This document shows positions 34,297-44,155 of a stretch of DNA of 64,000 bases, one piece after another. This DNA comes from WJMT01 sp964456985. GTDB taxonomy: Bacteria > Acidobacteriota > Aminicenantia > Aminicenantales > Aminicenantaceae. The stretch spans positions 1 to 64,000 of the forward strand of contig CAYWDH010000002.1 of the NCBI GenBank assembly GCA_964456985.1, read 5' to 3'. Position 1 is the first letter of the stretch; each line of letters begins with the position of its first letter. Under the pieces are notes generated by a model that saw nothing but the letters and a program-made list of their open reading frames with translations, searched no databases and was not told the origin of the DNA. The position numbers were made by a program, and so were the translations under genes.

Positions 34297-35652
34297 ATGA
34301 GCCTGGATTTTACGTTTTTAAAAAAAACTCCGCCTCACAGCCCGGAGACGGAAAAGACTGTGCTCGGAGGGATCCTTGTTAATAATAAAAATTTAAATGT
34401 CGTCCTTTCCATTATTTCTGTCAAGGACTACTACAAGGAGGCAAACCGTAAGATCCTGGAAGGAATCATATCCTTAATTGACAAGGGACGTCCTGCGGAC
34501 CTGCTGACACTTGCGGAAGAACTCCAGAAATCCGGAGCCCTTGAAGAGGTTGGGGGGATTTCTTATCTCTCTTCTTTAATGGACGGAGTCCCCAAAAGTC
34601 TGAATATCGAATACCATGCCCGGATAATTAAAGAAAAATCGCTTCTCCGGAGATTGATCACATCTTCTTCAGAGATTATTTCAGCCAGTTATGAGCAGAA
34701 AGAAGATGCAGACCAGCTTTTAGAGAGAGCTCAATCCGCTATCATAGATGTAGCTGAGCAGAGAATAAAACCCGGTTTTTTGCCACTGAAATCATTGACA
34801 GAAGAGGCATTGATCACTATAGATTCTTTAAGGAACCGCCAGGAAGCTGTAACCGGGATTCCCAGTGGATTCAGGGACTTGGACAGTGTCACAGCCGGAT
34901 TTCATAATTCTGAATTTATTGTTATAGCTGCCCGGCCTTCTATGGGAAAAACAGCGCTCTGCTTGAATATATCCCAGCATGTGGGGGCTAACACAGAATA
35001 TTCAGCAGGGTTTTTCTCTCTGGAGATGTCAAAGGAACAGCTGGCCCTGCGCATGCTGTGTTCCGAAGCGAGAGTGGACCTGCATAAAGTGAGGACCGGA
35101 TTCCTCAGCGAAAAGGAGTTCAAAGACCTGCAGAAGGGTGCGGAAAATATATCTAAGGCCGCTATCTTTGTGGATGAGACACCGGCGCTCACTGTCATTG
35201 AAATGAAAGCCAAAGCAAGAAGGCTGAGGATGGAGCAGAATCTGGACATTCTTTTTGTGGATTACATGCAGCTCATGCGTACAGGCGGTCGTTTTGAGAA
35301 CAGGACCCAGGAAATGTCGTCTATTTCCCGCGCTTTAAAGGAGCTTGCAAAAGAGCTTCAAATCCCGGTTGTAGGGATCTCTCAATTAAGCAGGGCTCCT
35401 GAGAAAGGGCGCGCAAAACCCATCCCCCTGTTGTCGGACCTGAGGGAATCAGGAGCTATTGAGCAGGATGCTGATGTGGTTATCTTCATTTACCGCCCTG
35501 AAATTTACAAACCCGATGATGAGACCATAAGGGGGATAGCAGATATCATCATAGCCAAGCAGAGAAACGGGCCGACAGGCAGGGTTTCTCTCGCCTTTTT
35601 AAACAAATTTGCCAGGTTCAGCAACAGAGAATTCCACACTACTGAAGAGTAG
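34297..35652 (+). CDS. dnaB: Replicative DNA helicase
   Basis: Hexameric helicase at the replication fork; 451 residues. N-terminal domain PHSPETEKTVLGGILVNN, linker helix, then the RecA-like domain with Walker A IAARPSMGKTALCLNI, Walker B DILFVDYMQLM, the IPVVGISQLSRAPEKR-like arginine region and RESGAIEQDADVVIFIYRPE. No intein is present. It follows rplI with nine bases between, as in many bacteria. Confidence 0.96.
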   Translation: MSLDFTFLKKTPPHSPETEKTVLGGILVNNKNLNVVLSIISVKDYYKEANRKILEGIISLIDKGRPADLLTLAEELQKSGALEEVGGISYLSSLMDGVPKSLNIEYHARIIKEKSLLRRLITSSSEIISASYEQKEDADQLLERAQSAIIDVAEQRIKPGFLPLKSLTEEALITIDSLRNRQEAVTGIPSGFRDLDSVTAGFHNSEFIVIAARPSMGKTALCLNISQHVGANTEYSAGFFSLEMSKEQLALRMLCSEARVDLHKVRTGFLSEKEFKDLQKGAENISKAAIFVDETPALTVIEMKAKARRLRMEQNLDILFVDYMQLMRTGGRFENRTQEMSSISRALKELAKELQIPVVGISQLSRAPEKGRAKPIPLLSDLRESGAIEQDADVVIFIYRPEIYKPDDETIRGIADIIIAKQRNGPTGRVSLAFLNKFARFSNREFHTTEE

Positions 35653-35693
35653 AAAACCAGGTTACATAACCAGGAATAGGTCAGGTTGAAAAG

Positions 35694-37055
35694 ATGAAAA
35701 AGATTAAGTCAGTTTTTATATGTCAGAACTGCGGATACCAGTCGCCCAAGTGGGCGGGAAGATGCCCCAGCTGCAGCGAATGGAGCACGATGATCGAAGA
35801 GATAGAGACATCAGGTATGGAAGAACAGTCTTTCCCTCCTGCCAAGCCAATGCTTTATAAAGATGTCAAGCAGGCACAGCAGCAGCGCCTTCAGATAAAA
35901 ATAGGGGAGCTGAATCGTGTTTTAGGTGGGGGAGTTGTCCTCGGTTCCCTGGTTTTGATCGGAGGGGAGCCGGGAATAGGAAAATCAACTCTGTTGCTCC
36001 AGGTTAGCCGGGATTTTGCAGAAGAAGGCAAAAAAGTGCTCTATGTCTCAAGTGAAGAATCTTTAGAGCAGACCAAAATGAGGGGAGAGAGATTGGGGAT
36101 AGAAAAGGGGGAGCTTTACTTGCTGGCAGAGACAAACCTTGAAAAGATAATTGCTCATGCCTTAGAGCTTAGGCCTCAGATTTTTATACTGGATTCAGTG
36201 CAAACGGTCTTTTCTTCCAACCTCTCATCAAGCACAGGGACGATAAGTCAAGTCAGGGAAGTCACGAACCAAGTGTTCAGGTTTGCTAAGAAAAATGATA
36301 TATGTTCCTTTTTGGTCGGGCACATAACCAAGGAAGGCTCTTTAGCGGGCCCCAAGTCTCTGGAACATATGGTCGATGTTGTTCTTTATTTTGAAGGGGA
36401 AAGAGATCACAGCCACAGAATATTAAGGGCCTTTAAGAACAGATTCGGACCAGTTTCAGAAATAGCTGTGTTTAACATGGAGTCAACTGGATTGAGAGCC
36501 ATTTCAAATCCTTCGGCTTTCTTTTTGAAAGAACGGCCGGAAGGTGAGTCAGGCAGCGTGGCGGTGTGTACCATAAAAGGGTCACGGCCGCTTTTAGCCG
36601 AGATCCAGGCACTCGTCTCCTCTACTTTGTTTGTAGGAAATCCCAGAAGAATGACCATAGGTCTCGATCATTACAGGACCGCGATGCTTTTAGCTGTCAT
36701 TGAGAAAAAGTTGGGATTTGGCTTTGGAGGGCAGGATGTCCATATGAATGTGGCAGGAGGCTTGTTTATAAGAGAACCGGCTGCAGATCTCGGCATTTTA
36801 GCGGCATTGGTTTCCTGCATTAAGAACAAACCTGTTCCTTTAGACCTGACTCTTCTAGGAGAGATCGGATTGAGTGGGGAGGTCAGATCAGTAAGCCAGA
36901 CATTATCCAGGATAAAAGAGGCGGCTTCCCTGGGTTTCAAATCTGTGGTCCTCCCAAAAGGCAACCTGTCTGAACTCACTAAAAAGAGCCTGAATAATAT
37001 TGATCTTATAGGGGTGAGGAATATAAAAGAAACAGTGGATGTGCTTTTTTTGTAA
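35694..37055 (+). CDS. radA: DNA repair protein RadA
   Basis: Branch-migration protein in recombination; 453 residues. An N-terminal zinc finger (CQNCGYQSPKWAGRCPSC), Walker A GGEPGIGKSTLLLQ, the RadA motif KNRFG (AFKNRFGPVSEI) and a C-terminal Lon-protease-like domain with GGLFIREPAADLGILAALVSC are in order. The gene sits between dnaB and a PIN-TRAM gene, as radA does in many genomes. Confidence 0.96.
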   Translation: MKKIKSVFICQNCGYQSPKWAGRCPSCSEWSTMIEEIETSGMEEQSFPPAKPMLYKDVKQAQQQRLQIKIGELNRVLGGGVVLGSLVLIGGEPGIGKSTLLLQVSRDFAEEGKKVLYVSSEESLEQTKMRGERLGIEKGELYLLAETNLEKIIAHALELRPQIFILDSVQTVFSSNLSSSTGTISQVREVTNQVFRFAKKNDICSFLVGHITKEGSLAGPKSLEHMVDVVLYFEGERDHSHRILRAFKNRFGPVSEIAVFNMESTGLRAISNPSAFFLKERPEGESGSVAVCTIKGSRPLLAEIQALVSSTLFVGNPRRMTIGLDHYRTAMLLAVIEKKLGFGFGGQDVHMNVAGGLFIREPAADLGILAALVSCIKNKPVPLDLTLLGEIGLSGEVRSVSQTLSRIKEAASLGFKSVVLPKGNLSELTKKSLNNIDLIGVRNIKETVDVLFL

Positions 37056-37127
37056 AAAATATATATAATATACAGAAATAAATGAATATTACTATATAAC
37101 AATATTAATTTTATAAATAACTTAGCT

Positions 37128-38111
37128 ATGGGCATTTTTATTATTAGAATACTTGTCGTCGTCATCATAACAGCGGTGGCTTTCTTTTTGCCTCCGTTTG
37201 GACTGCCCAATTATTATGGAGCAGCAGCCGGCTTTATGGTGAGCCTGTTTTTTGTATTATTCGAATTAAAAATAAAGAAAAGCCCTTTCAGAACCATTTG
37301 GGGTGTCACTGCCGGCTTTTTATGCGGCGTTTTTATCGGATGGCTGCTCGGAACAGTTTACCAGACGATATTAAAGGACCAGACAGCGGCCTTTTTCAAG
37401 GTGTTCTTTCTGATAATTTTCCCTTATCTAGGATTTTTGATCGGGATGAGAAAGCCCGAGTGGTTCAGCCCCATTCATCTTTTTTCCTTTTTCAAAGAGA
37501 AAAACACGGGAAAAGGGAATAAAATTCTGGATACAAGCGTTATCATTGACGGCCGGATATCTGACATTGCCGATGCCTATTTCATTGAAGGGAACTTGAT
37601 AGTCCCTCAATTCGTTCTTAAGGAACTCCAGCTGGTGGCTGATTCATCAGATGGAGTCAAAAGACAAAGAGGGAGAAGAGGCCTTGATGTGTTAGACAGA
37701 ATCCAAAAATCTTCTCATATCAATGTTACAATATCAGAGGAAGACTTTCCTGAGATAAAAGAAGTTGATTCCAAGCTGATTGAGTTAGCCAAGCAGATGG
37801 ATGCTAAGATCATCACAAATGACTTCAATTTGAACAAGATAGCCCAGCTGCAGGGAATCAAAGTGCTTAATATTAATGAACTTGCCAATTCCTTAAAACC
37901 GGTTGTTCTCCCGGGAGAGAAGATAAGAGCCTTTATTTTAAAAGAGGGGAAAGAAAAAGACCAGGGCGTTGCTTACCTGGATGACGGTACTATGGTGGTT
38001 GTGGACAATTCCAGAAAAATGGTGGGCCATACCATTGACGTGACAGTGACGTCTGTCTTGCAGACAACAGTAGGCAAGATGATTTTCGGCAGATACGAAA
38101 ACGATTCTTAG
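37128..38111 (+). CDS. PIN and TRAM domain membrane protein (YacL-like)
   Basis: A protein of 327 residues. Four hydrophobic segments (about 1-110) come first. A PIN nuclease domain follows (KILDTSVIIDGRISDIADAYF, IITNDFNLNKIAQLQGIKVLNINELAN) with the expected acidic residues, then a C-terminal TRAM domain (EGKEKDQGVAYLDDGTMVVVDNSRKMVGH). This is the YacL/PilT-PIN family often located before ispD and gltX. A role in RNA cleavage is inferred from the family only. Confidence 0.88.
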   Translation: MGIFIIRILVVVIITAVAFFLPPFGLPNYYGAAAGFMVSLFFVLFELKIKKSPFRTIWGVTAGFLCGVFIGWLLGTVYQTILKDQTAAFFKVFFLIIFPYLGFLIGMRKPEWFSPIHLFSFFKEKNTGKGNKILDTSVIIDGRISDIADAYFIEGNLIVPQFVLKELQLVADSSDGVKRQRGRRGLDVLDRIQKSSHINVTISEEDFPEIKEVDSKLIELAKQMDAKIITNDFNLNKIAQLQGIKVLNINELANSLKPVVLPGEKIRAFILKEGKEKDQGVAYLDDGTMVVVDNSRKMVGHTIDVTVTSVLQTTVGKMIFGRYENDS

Positions 38112-38122
38112 GGGGAGGAAAC

Positions 38123-40015
38123 ATGGCCCAGCAATACAGAAAAAAGTATGAATTTCAGTCGGAAGTAAAGCAGCTTCTAAACATTCTTGTCTACTCTCTC
38201 TATAAAAACAAGGAAGTTTTTGTAAGGGAATTGATTTCTAATGCTGTTGATGCGTTGAACAAAGTTCAGTTTGAGCTTATGACAAGTTCAAAAGTAGAGG
38301 ATAAAGACGAAGAGCTGCGTATCAATATTTCTTTTGAAACCAATCAGAAAAAGCTCATTATTGAGGATACGGGAATAGGCATGACCAGAAAAGATCTGAT
38401 GGAAAACATTGGTACCATTGCCCATTCAGGGACTATTGATTTCCTCAAAAAGCTTTCGAAGACAAAAGAGAAAGAAAAAGTCGATCTTATCGGAAAGTTT
38501 GGAGTTGGATTTTATTCAACTTTTATGGCTGCGGAAAAGGTCCATATCTACACGAAATATTTTACAAAAGGAAGCCGTGCTTACCTATGGAAGTCAACGG
38601 GAGATACAGATTATACTATTGAGCCCACTGTAAAGAAGAAGCGGGGGACACGGATAGAGGTCTTTTTAAAAGATGACCAGAAAGAATTTCTCGAAAAACA
38701 CAGGATAGAAGCGATATTATTGAAATACTCAAGATTCGTCCCGTTCCCTATCTATATTGAAAACGAGAAATTCCAGGTGGCTGAAGCGATCTGGACACAA
38801 CCCAAGTCTTCTCTTAAGAAAAAAGATTATATTGATTTTTATAAATTTTTCAGCAACGTACAGGAAGAACCTGAAACATATGTACACCTCTCTTCTGACG
38901 CACCGGTTCAGTTCAGTGCGATCTTGTTTGTTCCAATGTCTTCCATGGAGGACATAGGATTCTTTAGATCTCCTCCCGGGGTCGATTTGTATTCCAGAAA
39001 GGTTTTGATTCAAAAGAACAGCAGGGATATTATGCCCGAGTACTTGCGTTTTGTTAAAGGGGTCATTGATTCAGAGGAGATCCCATTGAATATATCCCGG
39101 GAAACGGTTCAGAATGATATAAAAATAAACAGGATAAGGAAACACATCATAAAAAAACTGATTGCCAAGTTAGCCCGAATAAAAAAGGATAACAGGGAGC
39201 AATACCTGGGGATTTGGGACCATTTCAACAAACATATAAAAGAAGGCATTGTCACTGATTTTGAGAACAAAGAAAAATTATCGCAGCTTTTGGTTTTCCA
39301 CTCATCAAAGAACAAGGAGGAGTATACGGACCTTGACTCCTATATTGAGCGGATGTCTGAAGAACAGAAAGAGATTTACTATGCGAGCGGGCCGGATGGG
39401 AAAGCCATTGAGAAGAATCCGGCACTGGAAGCTTTTAAGAAAAAAGACATAGAAGTCCTTTATCTTAATGATCCTTTGGACGAATTTGTGCTCGAGCATC
39501 TCGGGGAATATAAAGAAAAAGCTTTTAAAATGGTTGAGAGTGCAGAGATTGAAGTGAAAGCGGAAGGCGAGAAGAAGAAAAGCAAAACCTATATGGAAGA
39601 GCTAAGAAATTTCGTCACATATTTAAAGGAGCTGTATGGGGAAAAAGTCGCGGATGTCCGGATATCGAAAAGACTTGTTGACAGCCCGTGTATGCTGGTT
39701 CATCCTTCTGACGGCCCATCTGTACAGATGGAGAGAATTATGAAAATGGCCAATAAAGAATACCAGTTTTCAAAAAAGGTCTTTGAAATCAACCCGGATA
39801 ACAAATTGATCAAAGAGATGGTCAGGGTCCATAAAAAAAACCCAAAGTCAAAAAGCCTGAACCAGCTGGCGTTTCAGATGCTGGACAATATGATGCTCAG
39901 AGATGGAATGGTCGAAGATATAGATTCAGTCGTGTTTAGGATTCAGGATATCATGCTGCAAGCCGCACAGAAAATCCGGACCTCTTCAGGGGAAAAAACA
40001 ACAGAAAAAAAGTAA
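38123..40015 (+). CDS. htpG: Molecular chaperone HtpG (Hsp90)
   Basis: Cytosolic Hsp90 homologue of 630 residues. The ATP-binding domain has ELISNAVDALNKVQFE, IEDTGIGMTRKDLMENIGTIAHSGT and GKFGVGFYSTFMAAEKV. The middle domain has GVIDSEEIPLNISRE with the catalytic arginine region. The C-terminal dimerisation part ends in LNQLAFQMLDNMMLRDGM. A GGGGAGG site precedes the ATG. It is inserted between yacL-like and ispD, and its stop is immediately followed by the ispD start (TAAATG). Confidence 0.96.
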   Translation: MAQQYRKKYEFQSEVKQLLNILVYSLYKNKEVFVRELISNAVDALNKVQFELMTSSKVEDKDEELRINISFETNQKKLIIEDTGIGMTRKDLMENIGTIAHSGTIDFLKKLSKTKEKEKVDLIGKFGVGFYSTFMAAEKVHIYTKYFTKGSRAYLWKSTGDTDYTIEPTVKKKRGTRIEVFLKDDQKEFLEKHRIEAILLKYSRFVPFPIYIENEKFQVAEAIWTQPKSSLKKKDYIDFYKFFSNVQEEPETYVHLSSDAPVQFSAILFVPMSSMEDIGFFRSPPGVDLYSRKVLIQKNSRDIMPEYLRFVKGVIDSEEIPLNISRETVQNDIKINRIRKHIIKKLIAKLARIKKDNREQYLGIWDHFNKHIKEGIVTDFENKEKLSQLLVFHSSKNKEEYTDLDSYIERMSEEQKEIYYASGPDGKAIEKNPALEAFKKKDIEVLYLNDPLDEFVLEHLGEYKEKAFKMVESAEIEVKAEGEKKKSKTYMEELRNFVTYLKELYGEKVADVRISKRLVDSPCMLVHPSDGPSVQMERIMKMANKEYQFSKKVFEINPDNKLIKEMVRVHKKNPKSKSLNQLAFQMLDNMMLRDGMVEDIDSVVFRIQDIMLQAAQKIRTSSGEKTTEKK

Positions 40016-40681
40016 ATGGGAAAAACCTATGTTATTGTTGTTGCAGCAGGAAGGAGCCTGCGTTTTGGTTCAGACAAGCAGAATGCCCTTATAAGAGGCA
40101 AAACAGTATTGGACAGATCCCTTGGAACCCTTCAGCAGCACAGGGAAGTGGACGAGATTGTTCTGGTTCTTGGTAAGAAAAAGCCCGAACAAAAGCAGTA
40201 CAGCCAATATTCCAAGGTGAGAAAAGTCGTTCCGGGAGGTCTGCGAAGGCAGGATTCCGTGACCGCTGGTTTTAAAGAGGTTGGGGCGGATCCGGAGAAT
40301 GTGATCCTTATTCATGACGGGGCAAGGCCTCTCGTCAAACAGGACCTGGTCTCCCGGGTCATCAAAGCTGCTCGGGCAAAAGGTGCGGCGGTTCCTGTCC
40401 TACCAATGCAGGACACGGTTAAATCTGTCAAAGCAAACATGGTTGAAAAAACACTTGACAGAAGCCGGCTCTTCAGGTGCCAGACTCCACAGGGATTTCG
40501 CTATTCTGTCTTAAAGCCCGCTCTGGAGAAAGCTATAAAGGACGGTTATTACAGTACGGATGAAGCTTCTCTTGTGGAGAGGACAGGCGGAAGAGTGACG
40601 GTTGTTCCGGGTGATTACACCAACATTAAGATCACTTTTCCGGAAGACATTAACATAGCGGAGGTCTTTGTTGAAGATTAA
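40016..40681 (+). CDS. ispD: 2-C-methyl-D-erythritol 4-phosphate cytidylyltransferase
   Basis: Third step of the MEP pathway: CTP plus MEP gives CDP-ME. The protein has 221 residues. The nucleotide motif VVAAGRSLRFGSDKQ is a variant of the usual G-x-G-x-R-M loop; PGGLRRQDSVTAGF, ILIHDGARPLVK and TPQGFRYSVL are conserved. The start follows the htpG stop directly, so translation is probably coupled. It overlaps ispF by 11 bases. Confidence 0.93.
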   Translation: MGKTYVIVVAAGRSLRFGSDKQNALIRGKTVLDRSLGTLQQHREVDEIVLVLGKKKPEQKQYSQYSKVRKVVPGGLRRQDSVTAGFKEVGADPENVILIHDGARPLVKQDLVSRVIKAARAKGAAVPVLPMQDTVKSVKANMVEKTLDRSRLFRCQTPQGFRYSVLKPALEKAIKDGYYSTDEASLVERTGGRVTVVPGDYTNIKITFPEDINIAEVFVED

Positions 40682-41150
40682 AATAGGGATCGGATATGAT
40701 ATCCACAGGCTCGTTGAAGGAGAAGAGCTGTATTTAGGCGGAATTAAAATCCCGTTTCCAAAAGGGCTTCTGGGCCATTCTGACGGAGATTGTCTGATCC
40801 ATGCCATAATTGACGCTGTTTTGGGAGCGGCAGGAAAAGGAGACATAGGAACGTTTTTCCCTGACACGGATCCGGAGTATAAAAACATCTCCAGCAGGAA
40901 AATATTAAAGGACATTATGGAGATGGTGAAAGATCAAGGTTGGGAGATAGTAAATATAGACTCGATCATCATTGCAGAGGAACCGAGGATGGGGCCCTTC
41001 ATACCTGAGATGAAGAAGATACTTTGCTCGGTTCTTGAGATGCGGGAAGAAGACCTTGGGATAAAGGCCAAGACCAATGAAGGGATAGGAGAATTGGGAA
41101 GAGGAAATGCCATGGCAGCCTGGGCCGCTGCGTTCTTAAAAAAGCCCTGA
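40671..41150 (+). CDS. ispF: 2-C-methyl-D-erythritol 2,4-cyclodiphosphate synthase
   Basis: Cyclises CDP-ME 2-phosphate; 159 residues. GIGYDIHRLVEGEELYLGGIKIPFPKGLLGHSDGD carries the DxH zinc ligands and the second histidine; DIGTFFPDTDPEYKNISS, AEEPRMGPFI and TNEGIGELGRGNAMAAWA are conserved. Two tandem TTG codons can start it; the second (40671) lies six bases after GGAGG and is preferred. Overlap with ispD suggests coupled translation. Confidence 0.95.
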   Translation: MKIKIGIGYDIHRLVEGEELYLGGIKIPFPKGLLGHSDGDCLIHAIIDAVLGAAGKGDIGTFFPDTDPEYKNISSRKILKDIMEMVKDQGWEIVNIDSIIIAEEPRMGPFIPEMKKILCSVLEMREEDLGIKAKTNEGIGELGRGNAMAAWAAAFLKKP

Positions 41151-41217
41151 ATCACGCAACCAGGAATATCCGTATGATAAGCATGTTAAAGGAACCTGAT
41201 TTATTAGAGGAGGCTTC

Positions 41218-42714
41218 ATGGAGAAAGTGAGAGTCCGCTTTGCGCCCAGTCCCACAGGATACGTCCATGTCGGCAATGCGAGGACAGCCCTTTTTAACTG
41301 GCTTTTTGCCCGTCAGAAAAAAGGAGTGTATATTTTAAGGATTGAGGACACGGATATTGAAAGGTCTGAGCGAGAATACGAAGACAGATTGGTCAAAGAC
41401 CTCCGGTGGTTAGGTCTGGATTGGGATGAAGGTCCGGATAAAGGAGGAGACTACGGCCCTTACAGACAGTCGCTGAGAATTGATCAGTACAACAAGTACG
41501 CTCAATCTCTTATCGAGCGGGGCAAAGCCTACTATTGTTTCTGCAGTCAGGAGGAACTGAAAAAAGAGAGGGACAAAGCTCTTACTCAGGGGAGGACTCC
41601 TGTTTACAGCGGCCGGTGTCGAAATCTTCCTTTAGAGGAGTCCCGACAAAGAGTGAAAGATGGGGAGGAGGCTGTTGTGAGACTGCTCACTCCGGATAAA
41701 GGGACCCTGACTTTTCATGATATCGTGCGTGGTTCTTTATCTTTTCAATTAGGGCTTATCGGGGACCTGGTGCTTATCCGGTCTAATGGGATCCCGTCCT
41801 ATAATTATGCGGTTGTGATAGATGATGCTCTAATGAAGATAAGCCATGTCATTAGAGGAGAAGACCATCTTATCAACACAGTGAAGCAGCTTCTTCTGTA
41901 TAGAGCTCTCGGATTCGCCCCCCCACAGTTTGCTCATCTGTCAATGGTCATGGGGAAAGACAACACACGTCTCAGCAAGCGGCATGGGGCGACATCTGTC
42001 TATCAATTCAGCCAGCAGGGCATTCTTCCCTCAGCCCTTTTTAATTATCTGGCTCTCTTGGGATGGTCCCCGCCGGACGGCAGGGAGGTCCTGTTAAAAA
42101 AAGAACTCGTTGAAGGATTCGATCTGGCGAAAGCGAGCCGGTCAGCTGCGATTTTTGACTATGACAAGCTCTACTGGATCAACCGGCAGCATATCAAAAA
42201 ACTTTCGGATAAAGAAAGAGCTGAAAGGGTTTTAGAGGAGCTTAAAAAGGCCGGCTATTTACCAGAGGGCTTGAATCACAAACAATGGCATTGGCTGGAG
42301 AAGGCAGCTGTTCCTCTGATTGAAGGAATCAATAAATTTTCTGATATTACGGAAAAATTCTCAGTTTTTTTTAAGTTCGCTCCAGAAGGAATGACAGCTG
42401 AAGCCCGCAGAGTATTGGAGACAGACTGCGGCCGGAAGGTGGTCACAGCTCTTAACGAGAAGCTGAACAGGAAAAAGGAGATTGATTTTGATAGACTTTC
42501 TGTGATAAGCCGTGACATAAAAAAAGACACTGGTTGTAAAGGAAAGGATCTGTTTCATCCCCTCAGAGTGGTCTTGACAGCACAGATTTCAGGCCTTGAC
42601 TTGGATAAATTTATTCCTTTGGTGGAGGAAGGTTCCCGATTGGATTTCCCGCTGCCCATAAAAGGATGTGCTCAGAGAGCGGCTGAAGTATTCCATTTTA
42701 TTCATGGGACCTGA
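41218..42714 (+). CDS. gltX: Glutamyl-tRNA synthetase
   Basis: Class I aminoacyl-tRNA synthetase of 498 residues. RFAPSPTGYVHVGNARTALFNW is the HIGH-type motif, here HVGN. The KMSKS-type motif reads RLSKRHGATS. The anticodon-binding half follows. A GAGGAGG site precedes the ATG. It ends the ispD-ispF-gltX block and converges on the symporter gene with a 17-base overlap of the two coding ends. Whether it is discriminating for tRNA-Glu versus tRNA-Gln cannot be told from the sequence alone; no gatCAB or glnS is in the window. Confidence 0.95.
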   Translation: MEKVRVRFAPSPTGYVHVGNARTALFNWLFARQKKGVYILRIEDTDIERSEREYEDRLVKDLRWLGLDWDEGPDKGGDYGPYRQSLRIDQYNKYAQSLIERGKAYYCFCSQEELKKERDKALTQGRTPVYSGRCRNLPLEESRQRVKDGEEAVVRLLTPDKGTLTFHDIVRGSLSFQLGLIGDLVLIRSNGIPSYNYAVVIDDALMKISHVIRGEDHLINTVKQLLLYRALGFAPPQFAHLSMVMGKDNTRLSKRHGATSVYQFSQQGILPSALFNYLALLGWSPPDGREVLLKKELVEGFDLAKASRSAAIFDYDKLYWINRQHIKKLSDKERAERVLEELKKAGYLPEGLNHKQWHWLEKAAVPLIEGINKFSDITEKFSVFFKFAPEGMTAEARRVLETDCGRKVVTALNEKLNRKKEIDFDRLSVISRDIKKDTGCKGKDLFHPLRVVLTAQISGLDLDKFIPLVEEGSRLDFPLPIKGCAQRAAEVFHFIHGT

Positions 42715-44047
42715 GATCTGGCTTTAAGTTGACCCACCCGTTAAAGTAAGATACAAGGAAAAAAAGGAGCATAATAACGAATGAGGCGGCCATAGATTTC
42801 CAAATCCCCAACTTGGTGATCAACATGGGAGAGAATGCCGTTATAAAACCTCCTCCAAGGAATGGTTCATAGATCATCTGTTTGAATCCAAATGCCTTAG
42901 CCGTATCCGTTTTGTACAGAGGGTCTACGACGCGAAGAAGCAGAAGCCCAACAGCCGTCACACCTGTCTGCATCCCGAATTCTGTGATCCCTCGCTCAAA
43001 CCAGAAATTTCGAAACATACGCGGAGCCAGAAAAGCGGTACAGAATACCATCCAGGTGATACCCGTGGCCATGATGATTAAAAAAGGCCAAAAATTGGCA
43101 ATGAACACATCCAGTTTTATAGTTGCAATGGCGGACAGAATCAATATATCCAGGGAAAATCCGAGAATCCGGTCAAAGGTACTCTTGTCATAGTATTTAT
43201 CTATTTTAAATGCGATCGAGATTTTTTGAACAATGAGGCCTCCTATCATGGCCAGGGGGAACAGGGGGAATTTATCAAATTCTGAATACATAGCCTGAAG
43301 GCCTGACAGGAAGGCCCAGCCTATGGCTATGGCAACAGCCACGATAGCAAAGTGGAAACTCAAAGGTTCAATAGCCTCTGAGGCGACAGTGGCTGTGGCA
43401 ATAGAGAATCTTTTGTCTTTTGGAATAAGTCCTTTTTTCTTGAACCAGGGGATTCCTTTTTTAACACTGAGATGGGTGCAGTAGTCTCTGCGGATAGCGA
43501 TATTAATCAGGACCATTCCTCCGATGACAGCCGTGAGTATGCCCACGGTCGCAGACATAAGCGCCAGGTCCCCCCCGGCCGCAAATCCATAGCCCTTGAA
43601 TGCATCTTTCATCCCGACAGCCGTACCATGACCTCCTGAAAAACCGACCTCGACAATACAGGCAAAAAGCTTATGGACTTTGAACAGGGGAACAAGGATG
43701 AGCCCGGTGACCAGAAGCGCAATAAAATACTGCCCCATACCAGCAATGGTGCCGAAACAAAGCTGGGACCCGCCCGCGTCCCATATTTTTCTTATACCGG
43801 GAATATTCACACCCAGAAAAAGAGTGGCAAAAACGATATTGATAAGCACTCCCGGAAGGGGGGACCAGTGTTTTATGACCCAGTCAGGGATGAGGGCCAA
43901 TCCATAGGGACCGCAGGCAAGGGCGATAAAACCGGCAATAATGGCTGAGGGCAGAAAAAGGGTCTGAAGAATTTTTATGTTTGCCCTGAGGATCTTGCCC
44001 AATAGGAGAAAGAAGGAGAGAATACACAGGCTGAACAAGAAATTCAT
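42698..44047 (-). CDS. gltS-like: Sodium/glutamate symporter family protein
   Basis: Integral membrane carrier of 449 residues with about ten or eleven hydrophobic segments. FSLCILSFFLLLGKILRANIKILQTLFLPSAIIAGFIAL and the glycine-rich segment EVGFSGGHGTAVGMKDAF resemble GltS, which imports glutamate with sodium. A second glycine-rich FGMQTGVTAVGLLLLRVVDP segment follows in the second half. An AGGAGG site precedes the ATG. It stands alone on the minus strand; its 3' end overlaps gltX by 17 bases. Confidence 0.85.
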   Translation of the reverse strand: MNFLFSLCILSFFLLLGKILRANIKILQTLFLPSAIIAGFIALACGPYGLALIPDWVIKHWSPLPGVLINIVFATLFLGVNIPGIRKIWDAGGSQLCFGTIAGMGQYFIALLVTGLILVPLFKVHKLFACIVEVGFSGGHGTAVGMKDAFKGYGFAAGGDLALMSATVGILTAVIGGMVLINIAIRRDYCTHLSVKKGIPWFKKKGLIPKDKRFSIATATVASEAIEPLSFHFAIVAVAIAIGWAFLSGLQAMYSEFDKFPLFPLAMIGGLIVQKISIAFKIDKYYDKSTFDRILGFSLDILILSAIATIKLDVFIANFWPFLIIMATGITWMVFCTAFLAPRMFRNFWFERGITEFGMQTGVTAVGLLLLRVVDPLYKTDTAKAFGFKQMIYEPFLGGGFITAFSPMLITKLGIWKSMAASFVIMLLFFLVSYFNGWVNLKPDLRSHE

Positions 44048-44155
44048 ATACAGGCCTCCTAAGAAATCTATTATTCATAAAACAGAAAAATAGTAAAACG
44101 TAAAGTTTGATAATCGCGCTTTTTTATTATAGATTAGATTCGATAAGTAACAGCT

